Made by a program: the position numbers and the translations under genes. The notes under the pieces were generated by a model that saw only the letters and a program-made list of their open reading frames with translations, did no database searches and was not told the origin of the DNA. Positions 31,601 through 38,656 of a stretch of DNA of 38,769 bases are shown in pieces (positions within the stretch are counted from its first letter, which is position 1; every line of letters begins with the position of its first letter). This DNA comes from Actinomycetes bacterium. GTDB taxonomy: Bacteria; Actinomycetota; Actinomycetes; Actinomycetales; Cellulomonadaceae. The stretch covers positions 1 to 38,769 of the forward strand of contig JAJYTJ010000015.1 of NCBI GenBank assembly GCA_021793115.1, written 5' to 3'.

Positions 31601-32457
31601 TTCTGCCCGTGGTAGCGCGCCTCGGTCATGAAGTGCGCGTCGGGCGTGCGGGTCACCGGGATGTTGGAGCCCCACATCATCAGGTAGCCCGCGTTGAACC
31701 AGTCACCGGACTCCGGCACGTCGGTCTGGTCGCCGAACACCTGCGGCGAGGCCATGGGCAGGTCGGCGTACCAGTCGTAGAACGAGAGCATGGTGCCGCC
31801 GAGCAGCTCGTAGAACCGCGAACCGGCGCCGTAGCTGATCATCGACATGGCCGGGATCACGGAGAAGCCGGCCAGCCGGTCCGGCCCGTAGCGCTTGATG
31901 GTGTACACGTGCGCTGCGGCGGCGATCTCGCTCGCCTCCGCCCACGACGTGCGCACCAGGCCGCCCTTGCCGCGCGCCTGCTTGTAGGCGCGGGACTTCT
32001 CGGGGTTCTCGACGACGTCGCGCCAGGCCAGCACGGGGTCGCCCAGCCGGGCCTTGGCCTCGCGGTAGTAGTCGAGCAGCAGGCCGCGCACGTACGGGTA
32101 GCGGATCCGCGTGGGGGAGTACGTGTACCAGGAGAACGCGGCGCCGCGGGGGCAGCCGCGTGGCTCGTACTCCGGCATGTCCGGCCCGGTGGAGGGGTAG
32201 TCGACCGCCTGGGTCTCCCACGTGATGACGCCGTCCTTGACGTACACGTTCCACGAGCAGGAGCCGGTGCAGTTCACGCCGTGCGTGGAGCGCACCACCT
32301 TGTCGTGGCTCCACCGGTCCCGGTAGAAGCTGTCCGCCTCCCGCCCCCCGGTGAGGAAGATCTGCCGGGCGTCGGGCGATGCGTGCCCGCCGCGCAGGAA
32401 CGAGCCGAACCGGAAGATCGGTGCGGCGGGGTCGGCGGCGAGGGGCTCGGGGTTCAT
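28699..32457 (-). CDS. narG: Respiratory nitrate reductase alpha subunit
   Basis: The catalytic subunit that reduces nitrate to nitrite at a bis-MGD molybdenum centre. It has 1252 residues, the normal length. The FS0 cluster ligands are H59, C63, C67 and C102 (HGVNCTGSC and GCPRG). PESGDWFNAGYLMMWGSN includes the Asp that ligates Mo in this family, followed by PVTRTPDAHFMTEARYHG. There is no Tat signal, so the active site is cytoplasmic as in the usual NarG. A GGAAGGA site precedes the ATG, and narK ends 21 bases upstream, so narKGHJI is one operon. Confidence 0.98.
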   Translation of the reverse strand: MNPEPLAADPAAPIFRFGSFLRGGHASPDARQIFLTGGREADSFYRDRWSHDKVVRSTHGVNCTGSCSWNVYVKDGVITWETQAVDYPSTGPDMPEYEPRGCPRGAAFSWYTYSPTRIRYPYVRGLLLDYYREAKARLGDPVLAWRDVVENPEKSRAYKQARGKGGLVRTSWAEASEIAAAAHVYTIKRYGPDRLAGFSVIPAMSMISYGAGSRFYELLGGTMLSFYDWYADLPMASPQVFGDQTDVPESGDWFNAGYLMMWGSNIPVTRTPDAHFMTEARYHGQKVVGISPDYADSTKFADEWLRISPGTDGALAMAMGHVILSEFHVRERTPYFLQYMTRFTDSPFLVRLKAHDDAYVPGKFLVASDVAAGGVVEPSSSAVRDEALAGTAHAAFRPLVWDRAGGIADPGGTLADHYGPEGEGRWNLDLTGVDPVLSMAELAGAEPVELLLPRFDLPGAAGQGSVGAGVVRRGVPAVRVGDEYVTTVYDVLLAQYAVAREGLPGEWPSGYDDATVPGTPAWQEELTGVPAAAAERIGREFARNAEQTGGRSMIVMGAGTNHFFHSDEIYRTFLALTTMCGTQGVNGGGWAHYVGQEKVRPLTGWAQYAFALDWARPPRQMISAGFFYLLTDQWRYDGTPVARLASPLSEGSLDGLTTADTLVESMKRGWMPAYPTFSRSSLLLGQEARDAGVDPKDWVVSQLASGDLRYACEDPDDPENFPRILTSWRTNLLGSSAKGAEFFYRHVLGTESAVQAEEVPEERRPKQMAWREAAAVGKVDLVLTADFRNTSTTLYSDIVLPAATWYEKNDLSSTDMHPFVHAFDAAIDPPWEARTDFQVFQTLAGLVSQLAVRHLGVQTDVVATPIAHDSPDEFANPGGVVPDIATVGLVPGVTMPKLVVTERDYTAILDKFNAIGPLADGVGLVTKGVKFAPHPEIAVLGRRNGTAEGGPGDGRPLVDTDAKAAEMVLALSGTTNGRLAAQGFADLEQRTGTRLTSLAEGSEDRRITFGDLQAHGPQPVVTSPEWSGSEHGGRRYSAFVVNIEHSRPFHTLTGRQHYYLDHDWMRDMGESLPVFRPPLDLHHLYGESAVGSTGSAAGGEAQVAVRYLTPHNKWSIHSQYFDNLHMLTLGRGGQTIWMSPADADKVGVRDNDWIEATNRNGVVVARAVVSHRMPEGTVFMYHAQERTMGTPLSETSGKRGGVHNSLTRVLIKPSHLIGGYAQQSYAFNYIGPTGNQRDEVTLIRRRSQEVQY

Positions 32458-32478
32458 CGGGATCCTTCCGAGGGGGTG

Positions 32479-33819
32479 TCAGCCACGGTGGGGGGCGTTG
32501 GGGCGGGCGTAGAACACCCAGACGAGCACCGTGCAGAGCGCGAAGTAGACGGTCGCGCCGAGGAAGAAGGCATGCGGGGAGACGGCGGTGAGGGAGGCGC
32601 CGACGAAGAAGGGGCCGAACGAGGCGATGGCGGCGGTCCAGCCGATGACTCCGCCCGCCTGGCGTGGCGGCAGGATCATCGGCATCTGCTTGAACGTGCC
32701 GGCGTTGCCCAGACCGGTGAAGAAGAAGAGCGCGAGCATCGCCCAGAGGAACGGCCAGAACGCCGACGGCGACGAGGGGGTGAGGAACGCCGTCGCCACA
32801 GCGGCCGACGCCACCATGCCGACACCCCCGATGAACGTGAAGATCGCGCCGCCGAACCGGTCGCACAGGGGGCCCACGGCCGCGCGCACGAGCGAGCCGA
32901 TGAGCGGCGCGAGGAACGCGTAGGCAGCGCCCACCGGCAGGTCGGAGATCCGGTACTGGCCGGACGTGGCGAAGGCCGAGTCCTTGCCGAACGTGTTGTT
33001 GACGATGAGGGCCAGCTGGGCGGCGAACCCGGAGAAGGCGCCGAACGTCATGATGTAGACGAGCGTGAGGATCCACGTGTTGCGGTTGGAGAAGATGTCG
33101 ATCTGCTGGCGGAAGTTCGCCTTGATCGGCACGTCCTTGAGCAGCCAGAACGCGAGGATCGCGGCCGCGATGGTCCAGGGCACCAGGACGATCGCCGCGT
33201 TGTAGACGTAGATGACGTGCCCGCTCGAGGTCGTCTGCGCGGCAACCGCGCCCAGGCCCAGGAGGCCGAAGCCCATCACCCACGGCCCGAGGAACTGGAT
33301 GAGCGAGACGCCGAAGTTCCCGATGCCGGCCTGCAGGCCGAGCGCGGTGCCGGCGAGGCGTTTGGGGAAGAAGTAGCCGGTGGACGGCATGTAGCCGGAG
33401 AAGCAGCCGCCGCCGATGCCGGTGAGCGCGGCGAGCGCCATGAGCCACCAGTACGGCGTCGCCGGGTTCCGCACCGCGGCGAACCAGCCGAGCATCGGCA
33501 GTGCGAACAGCAGCGACGTGATGCCGACGAGCTTGCGGGTGCCGATGACCGGCGGCAGGAACATGTAGCCGAGGCGGACGAGGCCGCCGGACAGGCCGGG
33601 CACGGCGACGAGCCAGTACAGCTGGTCCTTGGACAGGTGGAAGCCGACCTGGTTGAGCTTGGGCGCCACGGCGCTGACGAGGTACCACACGCAGAAGGCG
33701 ATGATCAGCGAGAACGTGCTGACCGCCAGCGTGCGCCAGGCGATGCGGCGGTCCCAGCGCTCGGGGTCCTCCGGGTTCCAGTTGGTGAGCACCCGGCCCG
33801 ACGGGGCGAGCAGAGACAC
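32479..33819 (-). CDS. narK: Nitrate/nitrite transporter, MFS family
   Basis: It imports nitrate and exports nitrite, serving NarGHI. The 446-residue protein has ~12 membrane segments and both nitrate-signature regions: GLQAGIGNFGVSLIQFLGP in the first half and FFTGLGNAGTFKQMPMIL in the second. A conserved Arg lies in GGLVRLGYMF. The start is the GTG at 33819, fixed by AAGGAGG six bases upstream; an upstream ATG at 33906 would run through the operator. It leads the nar operon and is divergent from the ferredoxin-mod operon. Confidence 0.93.
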   Translation of the reverse strand: MSLLAPSGRVLTNWNPEDPERWDRRIAWRTLAVSTFSLIIAFCVWYLVSAVAPKLNQVGFHLSKDQLYWLVAVPGLSGGLVRLGYMFLPPVIGTRKLVGITSLLFALPMLGWFAAVRNPATPYWWLMALAALTGIGGGCFSGYMPSTGYFFPKRLAGTALGLQAGIGNFGVSLIQFLGPWVMGFGLLGLGAVAAQTTSSGHVIYVYNAAIVLVPWTIAAAILAFWLLKDVPIKANFRQQIDIFSNRNTWILTLVYIMTFGAFSGFAAQLALIVNNTFGKDSAFATSGQYRISDLPVGAAYAFLAPLIGSLVRAAVGPLCDRFGGAIFTFIGGVGMVASAAVATAFLTPSSPSAFWPFLWAMLALFFFTGLGNAGTFKQMPMILPPRQAGGVIGWTAAIASFGPFFVGASLTAVSPHAFFLGATVYFALCTVLVWVFYARPNAPHRG

Positions 33820-33846
33820 GGGATCCTCCTTGACGGCGGCCTCAAA

Positions 33847-33871
33847 TAACCACGGCTGTGGCCGTGAAAAT
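33847..33871. promoter_or_regulatory. Shared palindromic operator, narK copy
   Basis: The plus strand reads TAACCACGG (33847-33855), CTGTGG, CCGTGAAAAT (33862-33871). CACGGC-TGTG-GCCGTG is a perfect 16-base palindrome, the strongest of the three copies. Its centre is 40 bases upstream of the narK GTG. On the minus strand TATTTT at the upstream edge could be a -10 box. Confidence 0.75.
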
Positions 33872-34019
33872 ACACGATGACGCGGGTGTCGGCATGCGCC
33901 CGTCACCGGTCGGTCCGGACGCGCTGCGCCGCCCCGGCGACGCGGCCGGCCCGGGCCCGTCGCTCGTCGTCCACGGGCGACCCGATCCCCTTCGATCCGC
34001 TGTACGCTGCGAGCGCGAT

Positions 34020-34044
34020 TTACTACGGCTGGATCCGTGAAAAT
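34020..34044. promoter_or_regulatory. Shared palindromic operator, ferredoxin copy
   Basis: The plus strand reads TTACTACGG (34020-34028), CTGGAT, CCGTGAAAAT (34035-34044). It is the same as the narK copy at most positions, including the whole right arm CCGTGAAAAT. Its centre is about 49 bases upstream of the ferredoxin start. The 261-base narK-ferredoxin gap therefore holds one operator for each divergent operon. Confidence 0.75.
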
Positions 34045-34080
34045 CAGTCACGTGGCCGTGGCGGCGTGAGGAGGCCGGTG

Positions 34081-34422
34081 GTGTACGTCATCGCGGAGCC
34101 GTGCATCGACGTCATGGATCGGGCGTGCGTCGACGAGTGTCCGGTGGACTGCATCTACGAGGGTGGGCGGTCGTTGTACATCCACCCCTACGAGTGCGTC
34201 GACTGCGGCGCCTGCGAGGCGGTGTGCCCGGTGCAGGCGATCTACTACGAGGACGACCTGCCGGCGGACTGGAAGGTCTACCAGGACGACAACACGCGGT
34301 TCTTCACCGAGCCGCTGCCCGGGCGCCCGGAGCCGCTCGGCTCGCCCGGCGGCGCGCACAAGCTCGGCGCGCTCGGCGTCGACACCCCGCTGGTCGCCCG
34401 CTTCCCGGTCCGGCACCGGTGA
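34081..34422 (+). CDS. fdxA: FdxA-type 7Fe ferredoxin
   Basis: A small electron carrier, about 113 residues. C8, C16, C20 and C24 (C-x7-C-x3-C-x3-C) and C39, C42, C45 and C49 are those of FdxA ferredoxins with one [3Fe-4S] and one [4Fe-4S] cluster. AEPCIDVMDRACVDECPVDC is nearly the family consensus. AGGAGG at 34069-34074 fits the GTG at 34081; GTG 34078 is also possible and would match the family length exactly. It overlaps modA by GTGA and is under the shared operator, so it may donate electrons to the nitrate or nitrite pathway or to cofactor synthesis. Confidence 0.92.
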   Translation: MYVIAEPCIDVMDRACVDECPVDCIYEGGRSLYIHPYECVDCGACEAVCPVQAIYYEDDLPADWKVYQDDNTRFFTEPLPGRPEPLGSPGGAHKLGALGVDTPLVARFPVRHR

Positions 34423-35276
34423 CGCACGACGAGCCCCGGCGCACCCGCGCCGACGCCGGTCGTCCTCGCCGGCCGGTGACCGTGGCGCTCCGCGCCGCCG
34501 CGCTCGCCGCCGCCGCCGCACTGGCCCTCGCCGCCTGCGCGTCGACCCCCGCCGCGCGGCCCGCCTCGTCGGGCACGCTCGATCCCGTGACCACCACCGC
34601 GGCGCTGAGCGGCAAGCTGACGGTGTTTGCGGCGGCGTCGCTGCAGGGGACGTTCACGCAGATCGGCGACGAGCTGATGACGGCGAACCCGGGGCTGAGG
34701 GTGACGTTCAGCTTCGGCTCGTCGGGCACGCTGACCCAGCAGCTGCTGGCCGGCGCGCCGGCGGACGTCTACGCCTCCGCGAGCACCACGACGATGGCCG
34801 ACGCCGGCTCCGTCGTCGGCACCCCGACGGTGTTCACGCACAACTCGCTCGTCATCGTCGTACCGAAGGGCAACCCCGGAGGCGTGACCGGCCTGTCCGA
34901 CTTCGCCAGGCCGGCGCTGAAGATCGCCCTGTGCGACCCGTCGGCGCCCTGCGGCGCGGCGGCGAAGGCGGTGTTCGCGAAGGCCGGCATCACGCCGGCG
35001 CCGGACACGCTGGGCCAGGACGTCAAGGCGACGCTGGCGCTGGTCACGTCCGGCGAGGTCGACGCGGCGCTGGTCTACAAGACCGACGCCATCGCCGCCG
35101 GTCCGTCGGTGCAGGCCATCGCATTCCCGCAGGCCGACGCCGTCGTCAACGACTATCCGATCGCCCTGGTCAAGGGCACGCCGAACCCGGCCGCCGCCCA
35201 GGCGTTCGTCGAGGCCGTGCTCTCGCCGGCCGGCCGGCAGGTGCTGGCCGCCGCCGGGTTCGATCCGGCAGGCTGA
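34419..35276 (+). CDS. modA: Molybdate ABC transporter substrate-binding lipoprotein
   Basis: It captures molybdate outside the membrane. The 285-residue protein has a long basic N-terminus, then a lipoprotein signal ending LALAAC with Cys40 as the lipidated residue. The mature part begins LTVFAAASLQGTF, the usual ModA start with its anion-binding Ser. FGSSGTLTQQL and ADVYASAS are also family segments. The GTG at 34419 overlaps the ferredoxin stop; GTG 34476 would give a shorter, more normal signal peptide. Confidence 0.92.
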   Translation: MTHDEPRRTRADAGRPRRPVTVALRAAALAAAAALALAACASTPAARPASSGTLDPVTTTAALSGKLTVFAAASLQGTFTQIGDELMTANPGLRVTFSFGSSGTLTQQLLAGAPADVYASASTTTMADAGSVVGTPTVFTHNSLVIVVPKGNPGGVTGLSDFARPALKIALCDPSAPCGAAAKAVFAKAGITPAPDTLGQDVKATLALVTSGEVDAALVYKTDAIAAGPSVQAIAFPQADAVVNDYPIALVKGTPNPAAAQAFVEAVLSPAGRQVLAAAGFDPAG

Positions 35277-35290
35277 GCCCCGGAGGTGCG

Positions 35291-36157
35291 ATGACACGCC
35301 AGGACCTGGGCACGCCGGCGACAGAGGTGCGTGCCTCGGCGCCCGCCCGCCGGCATCGTCGGCGGCGTCGCGCCCCGCTCGTCCTGCTGATACCGGCGCT
35401 GGTGGGCCTGGCGTTCCTCGTCGCGCCGTTCCTCGCGCTGCTCGTCCGCGCGCCGTGGGGCAGTCTCGGCGCGCTGGTCACCTCGCCGACCGTCCGCCAG
35501 GCGCTGTGGCTGTCGCTGCGCACCGCCACGGCGGCCACGGTCGTCTGCCTGCTGCTCGGCGTGCCGCTGGCGTGGCTGCTGGCCCGCACGCAGTTCCGGG
35601 GGCAGGGCCTGGTCCGCGCCGTCATCACGATGCCGCTGGTCATGCCCCCGGTCGTCGGCGGCGTCGCCCTGCTCAGCCTGCTGGGCCGCCGTGGCCTGCT
35701 CGGCGCGCACCTGGACACGTGGTTCGGCCTGACGATCCCCTTCACCACCGGCGCCGTCGTCATCGCGGAGGCGTTCGTCGCCCTGCCCTTCGTCGTGCTC
35801 TCGGTCGACGGCTCCCTGCGTGGCGCCGACCAGCGCTACGAGCAGGTCGCAGCCGTGCTCGGCGCCTCCGCCTGGTACACGTTCCGGCGGGTGACGCTGC
35901 CGCTCGTCGGCCCCTCGGTCGCGGCCGGCGGCGTGCTGTGCTTCGCCCGTGCGCTGGGGGAGTTCGGCGCCACCATCACGTTCGCCGGCAACTTCCCGGG
36001 CACCACGCAGACCATGCCGCTGGCCATCTACCTGGCGATGGAGAACGACCCGAACGTGGCGCTCGCGCTGTCGCTGGTGCTCATGGCGGTGGCGCTCGCG
36101 GTGCTCGTCGGGCTGCGCTCGCGCTGGCTGTCCGCCCTGGTCGGGGCGGGTGAATGA
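35291..36157 (+). CDS. modB: Molybdate ABC transporter permease
   Basis: The membrane channel of the molybdate importer, 288 residues with ~6 membrane helices after a basic N-terminus. It has the EAA loop that contacts ModC (VAAVLGASAWYTFRRVTLPL) and RALGEFGATITFAGNFPG, a strong ModB signature. CGGAGG precedes the ATG at 35291. It overlaps modC by ATGA. Confidence 0.94.
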   Translation: MTRQDLGTPATEVRASAPARRHRRRRRAPLVLLIPALVGLAFLVAPFLALLVRAPWGSLGALVTSPTVRQALWLSLRTATAATVVCLLLGVPLAWLLARTQFRGQGLVRAVITMPLVMPPVVGGVALLSLLGRRGLLGAHLDTWFGLTIPFTTGAVVIAEAFVALPFVVLSVDGSLRGADQRYEQVAAVLGASAWYTFRRVTLPLVGPSVAAGGVLCFARALGEFGATITFAGNFPGTTQTMPLAIYLAMENDPNVALALSLVLMAVALAVLVGLRSRWLSALVGAGE

Positions 36158-36834
36158 GGCTCGACGCGCACGTCGTGGTGCGCCGCCCCACCTTCACGCT
36201 CGACCTGCCGCTGGCCGTGGAGCCGGGGGAGGTGGTCGCGCTCGTCGGGCCCAACGGCGCGGGCAAGACGACGTTCCTGCACGCCGTCGCCGGGCTCATC
36301 GACCTCGATGACGGGCACGTCACGCTCGGCTCCCGGACGCTGGACGACGTGCCGGCCGGCGTCCACGTGCCGCCCGAGGAGCGCGGCTGCGGGCTCGTGT
36401 TCCAGCACCACCTGCTGTTCCCGCACCTGTCCGCCGCCGAGAACGTCGCCTTCGGGCTGCGCGCCCGGCGGGTGGCGCACGACGAGGCCCGGCGGGTGGC
36501 GCTGGACTGGCTGGCGCGCCTGGGCGTGGCGCCGCTCGCCGATCGGCCCGCATCGAAGCTGTCCGGCGGCCAGGCCCAGCGTGTCGCCCTGGCCCGAACC
36601 CTCGCCGTCGAGCCGGACGTGCTCCTGCTCGACGAGCCGTTCGCCGCGCTCGACGAGGACACCAAGCCCCTGGTCCACGCCCTGCTGCGTGACCACGTGG
36701 CGGGGACCCGTCGGCCGGTCGTCCTGGTCACCCACGACCCTGCGGACGCACGGGCCCTGGCCGACCGGATCGTGCCCGTCGCGTCCGGCCGGCTCGCCGC
36801 CCCGCCCGCGAGCGACGCACCGGCGCCCCGCTGA
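36154..36834 (+). CDS. modC: Molybdate ABC transporter ATP-binding protein, short form
   Basis: The motor of the molybdate importer. The 226-residue protein has Walker A (GPNGAGKTT), Q-loop VFQHHLLFPHLS, signature LSGGQAQR, Walker B VLLLDEP and the switch His (VTHDPADA). It ends shortly after the ATPase core, so the C-terminal MOP/TOBE domain that gives feedback by molybdate in full-length ModC (~350 residues) is absent. Position after modA and modB makes the assignment safe. Confidence 0.9.
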   Translation: MRLDAHVVVRRPTFTLDLPLAVEPGEVVALVGPNGAGKTTFLHAVAGLIDLDDGHVTLGSRTLDDVPAGVHVPPEERGCGLVFQHHLLFPHLSAAENVAFGLRARRVAHDEARRVALDWLARLGVAPLADRPASKLSGGQAQRVALARTLAVEPDVLLLDEPFAALDEDTKPLVHALLRDHVAGTRRPVVLVTHDPADARALADRIVPVASGRLAAPPASDAPAPR

Positions 36835-36861
36835 CCGGTGGCGCTGTGCCGAGGGTCAGCG
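36829..36861. terminator. Hairpin spanning both convergent stop codons
   Basis: CGCTGACC at 36829-36836 pairs with GGTCAGCG at 36854-36861 around a 17-base loop. Each arm contains a stop codon: modC on the plus strand and the DSPG-repeat gene on the minus strand. There is no T-tract. A bidirectional terminator is plausible. Confidence 0.4.
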
Positions 36862-37200
36862 TCCGGAGTCCTTGCCCGGGCTGTCCTCCGGGACGCCCCG
36901 GCTCTCCGGGATCGGGTTACCCTCTGCGTCGGTCCCGGAGTGGGGCCCCGGGCTGTCCAGTGGGACGCCGAGGTCCTCCGGGACGGGGACGCCGCCGAGG
37001 GTGCCCGACTCGGGACCGGGGCTGTCGATGGGGACCTCCTCCAGCAGCTCCTCGTCCGGCGCGCCCAGCGGTCCCGTGCCCGAGTACGGGCCGGGGCTGT
37101 CCTCCGGCACCGAGCCGGACCAGTCCTTGCCCTGCTCGGCGGCGGTGCGACGCCGTAGCTCCTCGTCCTGCGGGGTCATCGACTCGTCGTTGGTGCTCAC
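36856..37200 (-). CDS. Small acidic protein with four DSPG repeats
   Basis: The protein has 114 residues. The motif D-S-P-G-x-x-S-G occurs four times: PEDSPGPYSGT, PIDSPGPESGT, PLDSPGPHSGT and PEDSPGKDSGR, spaced about 20-30 residues apart. The N-terminus (MTPQDEELRRRTAAEQGKD) is charged and probably helical; the rest should be disordered. The GTG at 37200 follows AGGGAGG at good spacing; ATG 37179 is an alternative. No signal peptide or membrane segment is seen. I do not recognise the family. Confidence 0.65.
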   Translation of the reverse strand: MSTNDESMTPQDEELRRRTAAEQGKDWSGSVPEDSPGPYSGTGPLGAPDEELLEEVPIDSPGPESGTLGGVPVPEDLGVPLDSPGPHSGTDAEGNPIPESRGVPEDSPGKDSGR

Positions 37201-37483
37201 GGAACGCCTCCCTCTGATCGGTCGTGTATGGGACTCGCGATGCGCCGGCGGCAGAGCTCGCTCTCCTCGGCCCGGTCGCTCAGGACCGGGCGTCGCGCTC
37301 GTCGGCGCCCGCCAGCCGTGACCGCGGGACGGCGAGGCCTGGCGCGAGGACGACGAGCACGATCCACAGGGTCGGGGGTCATCGTCGCGCGCCACTCTCG
37401 CCGCGTTCGGTCCCCACGTGCGTCCTTCGATTGGACGCGTCCGGCGGGCGGCTCGCAACCGCAGGAGGCGATCCACCGAGACC
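37201..37483. other. Divergent intergenic region
   Basis: 283 bases between the leftward DSPG-repeat gene and the rightward small gene. Short open frames exist on both strands (for example a 61-codon minus frame from ATG 37381), but they are Arg-rich, lack ribosome sites and look like shadows. An AGGAGG lies at 37463-37468. No clear promoter boxes or palindromes are seen. Confidence 0.4.
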
Positions 37484-37795
37484 GTGCCTCGCGATCCCTC
37501 GAGCTTCGAGCCCAACTCCCGGTCCGGGACGTGCCCGTCGCGGCTCGCCGTGACCGTCCCCGAGCTGCCCGCCGCCATGCTCGACCAGCTCTCCTCGGCC
37601 ATGGTGGTGCTCGCCGGGGCGGTCGCCGAGCACACCGGGCGCCAGCTCGCCGACCTCGCGGTGCACAGCCTGACGGGCGCTGTGGTGGACGTCGCGGTCG
37701 CCGTCGAGCTCGTGCTGCTCGACGACCCGACCGCCGACCTGGCGACGCCGCTCGACCAGGCGATGGGCCAGCTGGAGGCAGGCCTCCAGCTCTGA
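37484..37795 (+). CDS. Small hypothetical protein
   Basis: 103 residues from the GTG at 37484; the start is uncertain because AGGAGG at 37463-37468 is 15 bases away, and a GTG near 37550 (VTVPELPAAML) is another choice. The second half is helical and rich in Ala, Val and Leu, with regular Asp/Glu (LADLAVHSLTGAVVDVAVAV, then ELVLLDDPTADL), and might form a helical hairpin. There are no known motifs. It converges on the SGNH hydrolase with a 27-base gap. Confidence 0.45.
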   Translation: MPRDPSSFEPNSRSGTCPSRLAVTVPELPAAMLDQLSSAMVVLAGAVAEHTGRQLADLAVHSLTGAVVDVAVAVELVLLDDPTADLATPLDQAMGQLEAGLQL

Positions 37796-37822
37796 GCGCC
37801 GGTCCGACCGTTCCCGTCCGGG

Positions 37823-38605
37823 TCAGCGGCCCTGCAGCGTGGCGCGGACGGCAGTGACGACCGCCTGCGCGATCGTGGCGTGGCCGCGGGCGTTCGGGTG
37901 GTCGCCGTCGGGGGCCAGGTAGCGGGTCTCGTCGTTCGTGTAGCCGGGGCCTTTGAAGGCCGCCCGGACGTCGACGTAGGTGGATCCCGTCGCGGCGGCG
38001 GCCTGGCGGATCGCGGCGTTCACCTGCGCGGTCACGGCGTCGGAGGCGTCCACGTACGCCTGCCCCCGCGCGGCGGCGTACGTGCCGCCCAGCCACACGT
38101 TCCAGTAGTCGAGGAGCACGACGAGGACGGGGTGGTCCTGCGTGAGCGCGTGCACCTCGGCGACGATGTCCTGCACGTTCTGCTCGACGATCGGCACGGT
38201 CGGCTGGTAGCAGCTGGCCGTCGTGCCGCACGTGTCGTTGTACTCCACGTCGTTGGCGCCGATCTCGATCTCGACGATGTCGGCGGCCGCCACGTCAGCC
38301 TGGACCTCGCGATCCGTCATGACCGCGTTCAGGACGTCGGTGCTGGTGGCGCCGTTGACGGCGTCGTCGGCCGTCGGGACCCCGCCGCTCCCCGGCGCGG
38401 CGAGCAGCGCGGCGCTGAGCTGCGGGAACGGGGTGCACCCGCACCCGCCGCCGGCCGGGACGGAGTCGCCGAGGGCCACCACCGACCAGGGGCCGGTGTG
38501 GCTGGGGCTCAGCGACGGCGTCGCACTAGGCGTCGGGCTCGAGCCGGGAATCGCGGCGACGGTGGGGCTCGGGCGCAGCGTCACGCTGGTGATGGGGCTC
38601 GGCAT
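37823..38605 (-). CDS. SGNH/GDSL hydrolase
   Basis: A serine esterase or lipase-like hydrolase of ~260 residues. Block I is VVALGDSVPAGGGC (nucleophile Ser), block III is GANDVEYND (oxyanion Asn) and block V is DGDHPNARGH (catalytic Asp/His). Six Cys could form disulfides, suggesting export. Before the domain is a Pro/Ser/Thr linker (PTPSATPSLSPS), as in secreted actinobacterial enzymes. No signal peptide is found: ATG 38605 has a GAGGA site, GTG 38656 adds 17 residues, and upstream in-frame codons reach a stop at 38720-38722 without a hydrophobic segment. The N-terminus may therefore be broken or mis-framed. Substrate unknown. Confidence 0.82.
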   Translation of the reverse strand: MPSPITSVTLRPSPTVAAIPGSSPTPSATPSLSPSHTGPWSVVALGDSVPAGGGCGCTPFPQLSAALLAAPGSGGVPTADDAVNGATSTDVLNAVMTDREVQADVAAADIVEIEIGANDVEYNDTCGTTASCYQPTVPIVEQNVQDIVAEVHALTQDHPVLVVLLDYWNVWLGGTYAAARGQAYVDASDAVTAQVNAAIRQAAAATGSTYVDVRAAFKGPGYTNDETRYLAPDGDHPNARGHATIAQAVVTAVRATLQGR

Positions 38606-38656
38606 CGCGCCGGTCCTCGGTGCGGCTGCCGAGAATCCGTTGGGCCTGACTTGCAC

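Noticed and set aside
28813..33849. Very long open frame on the plus strand across narH/narG/narK
   Set aside because: It is antisense to confidently identified genes; composition is Arg/Gly/Ala-rich with no domain, a normal by-product of very high GC.
37197..37381. 61-codon minus-strand gene
   Set aside because: Arg-rich, no ribosome site, overlaps the start of the better supported DSPG-repeat gene.
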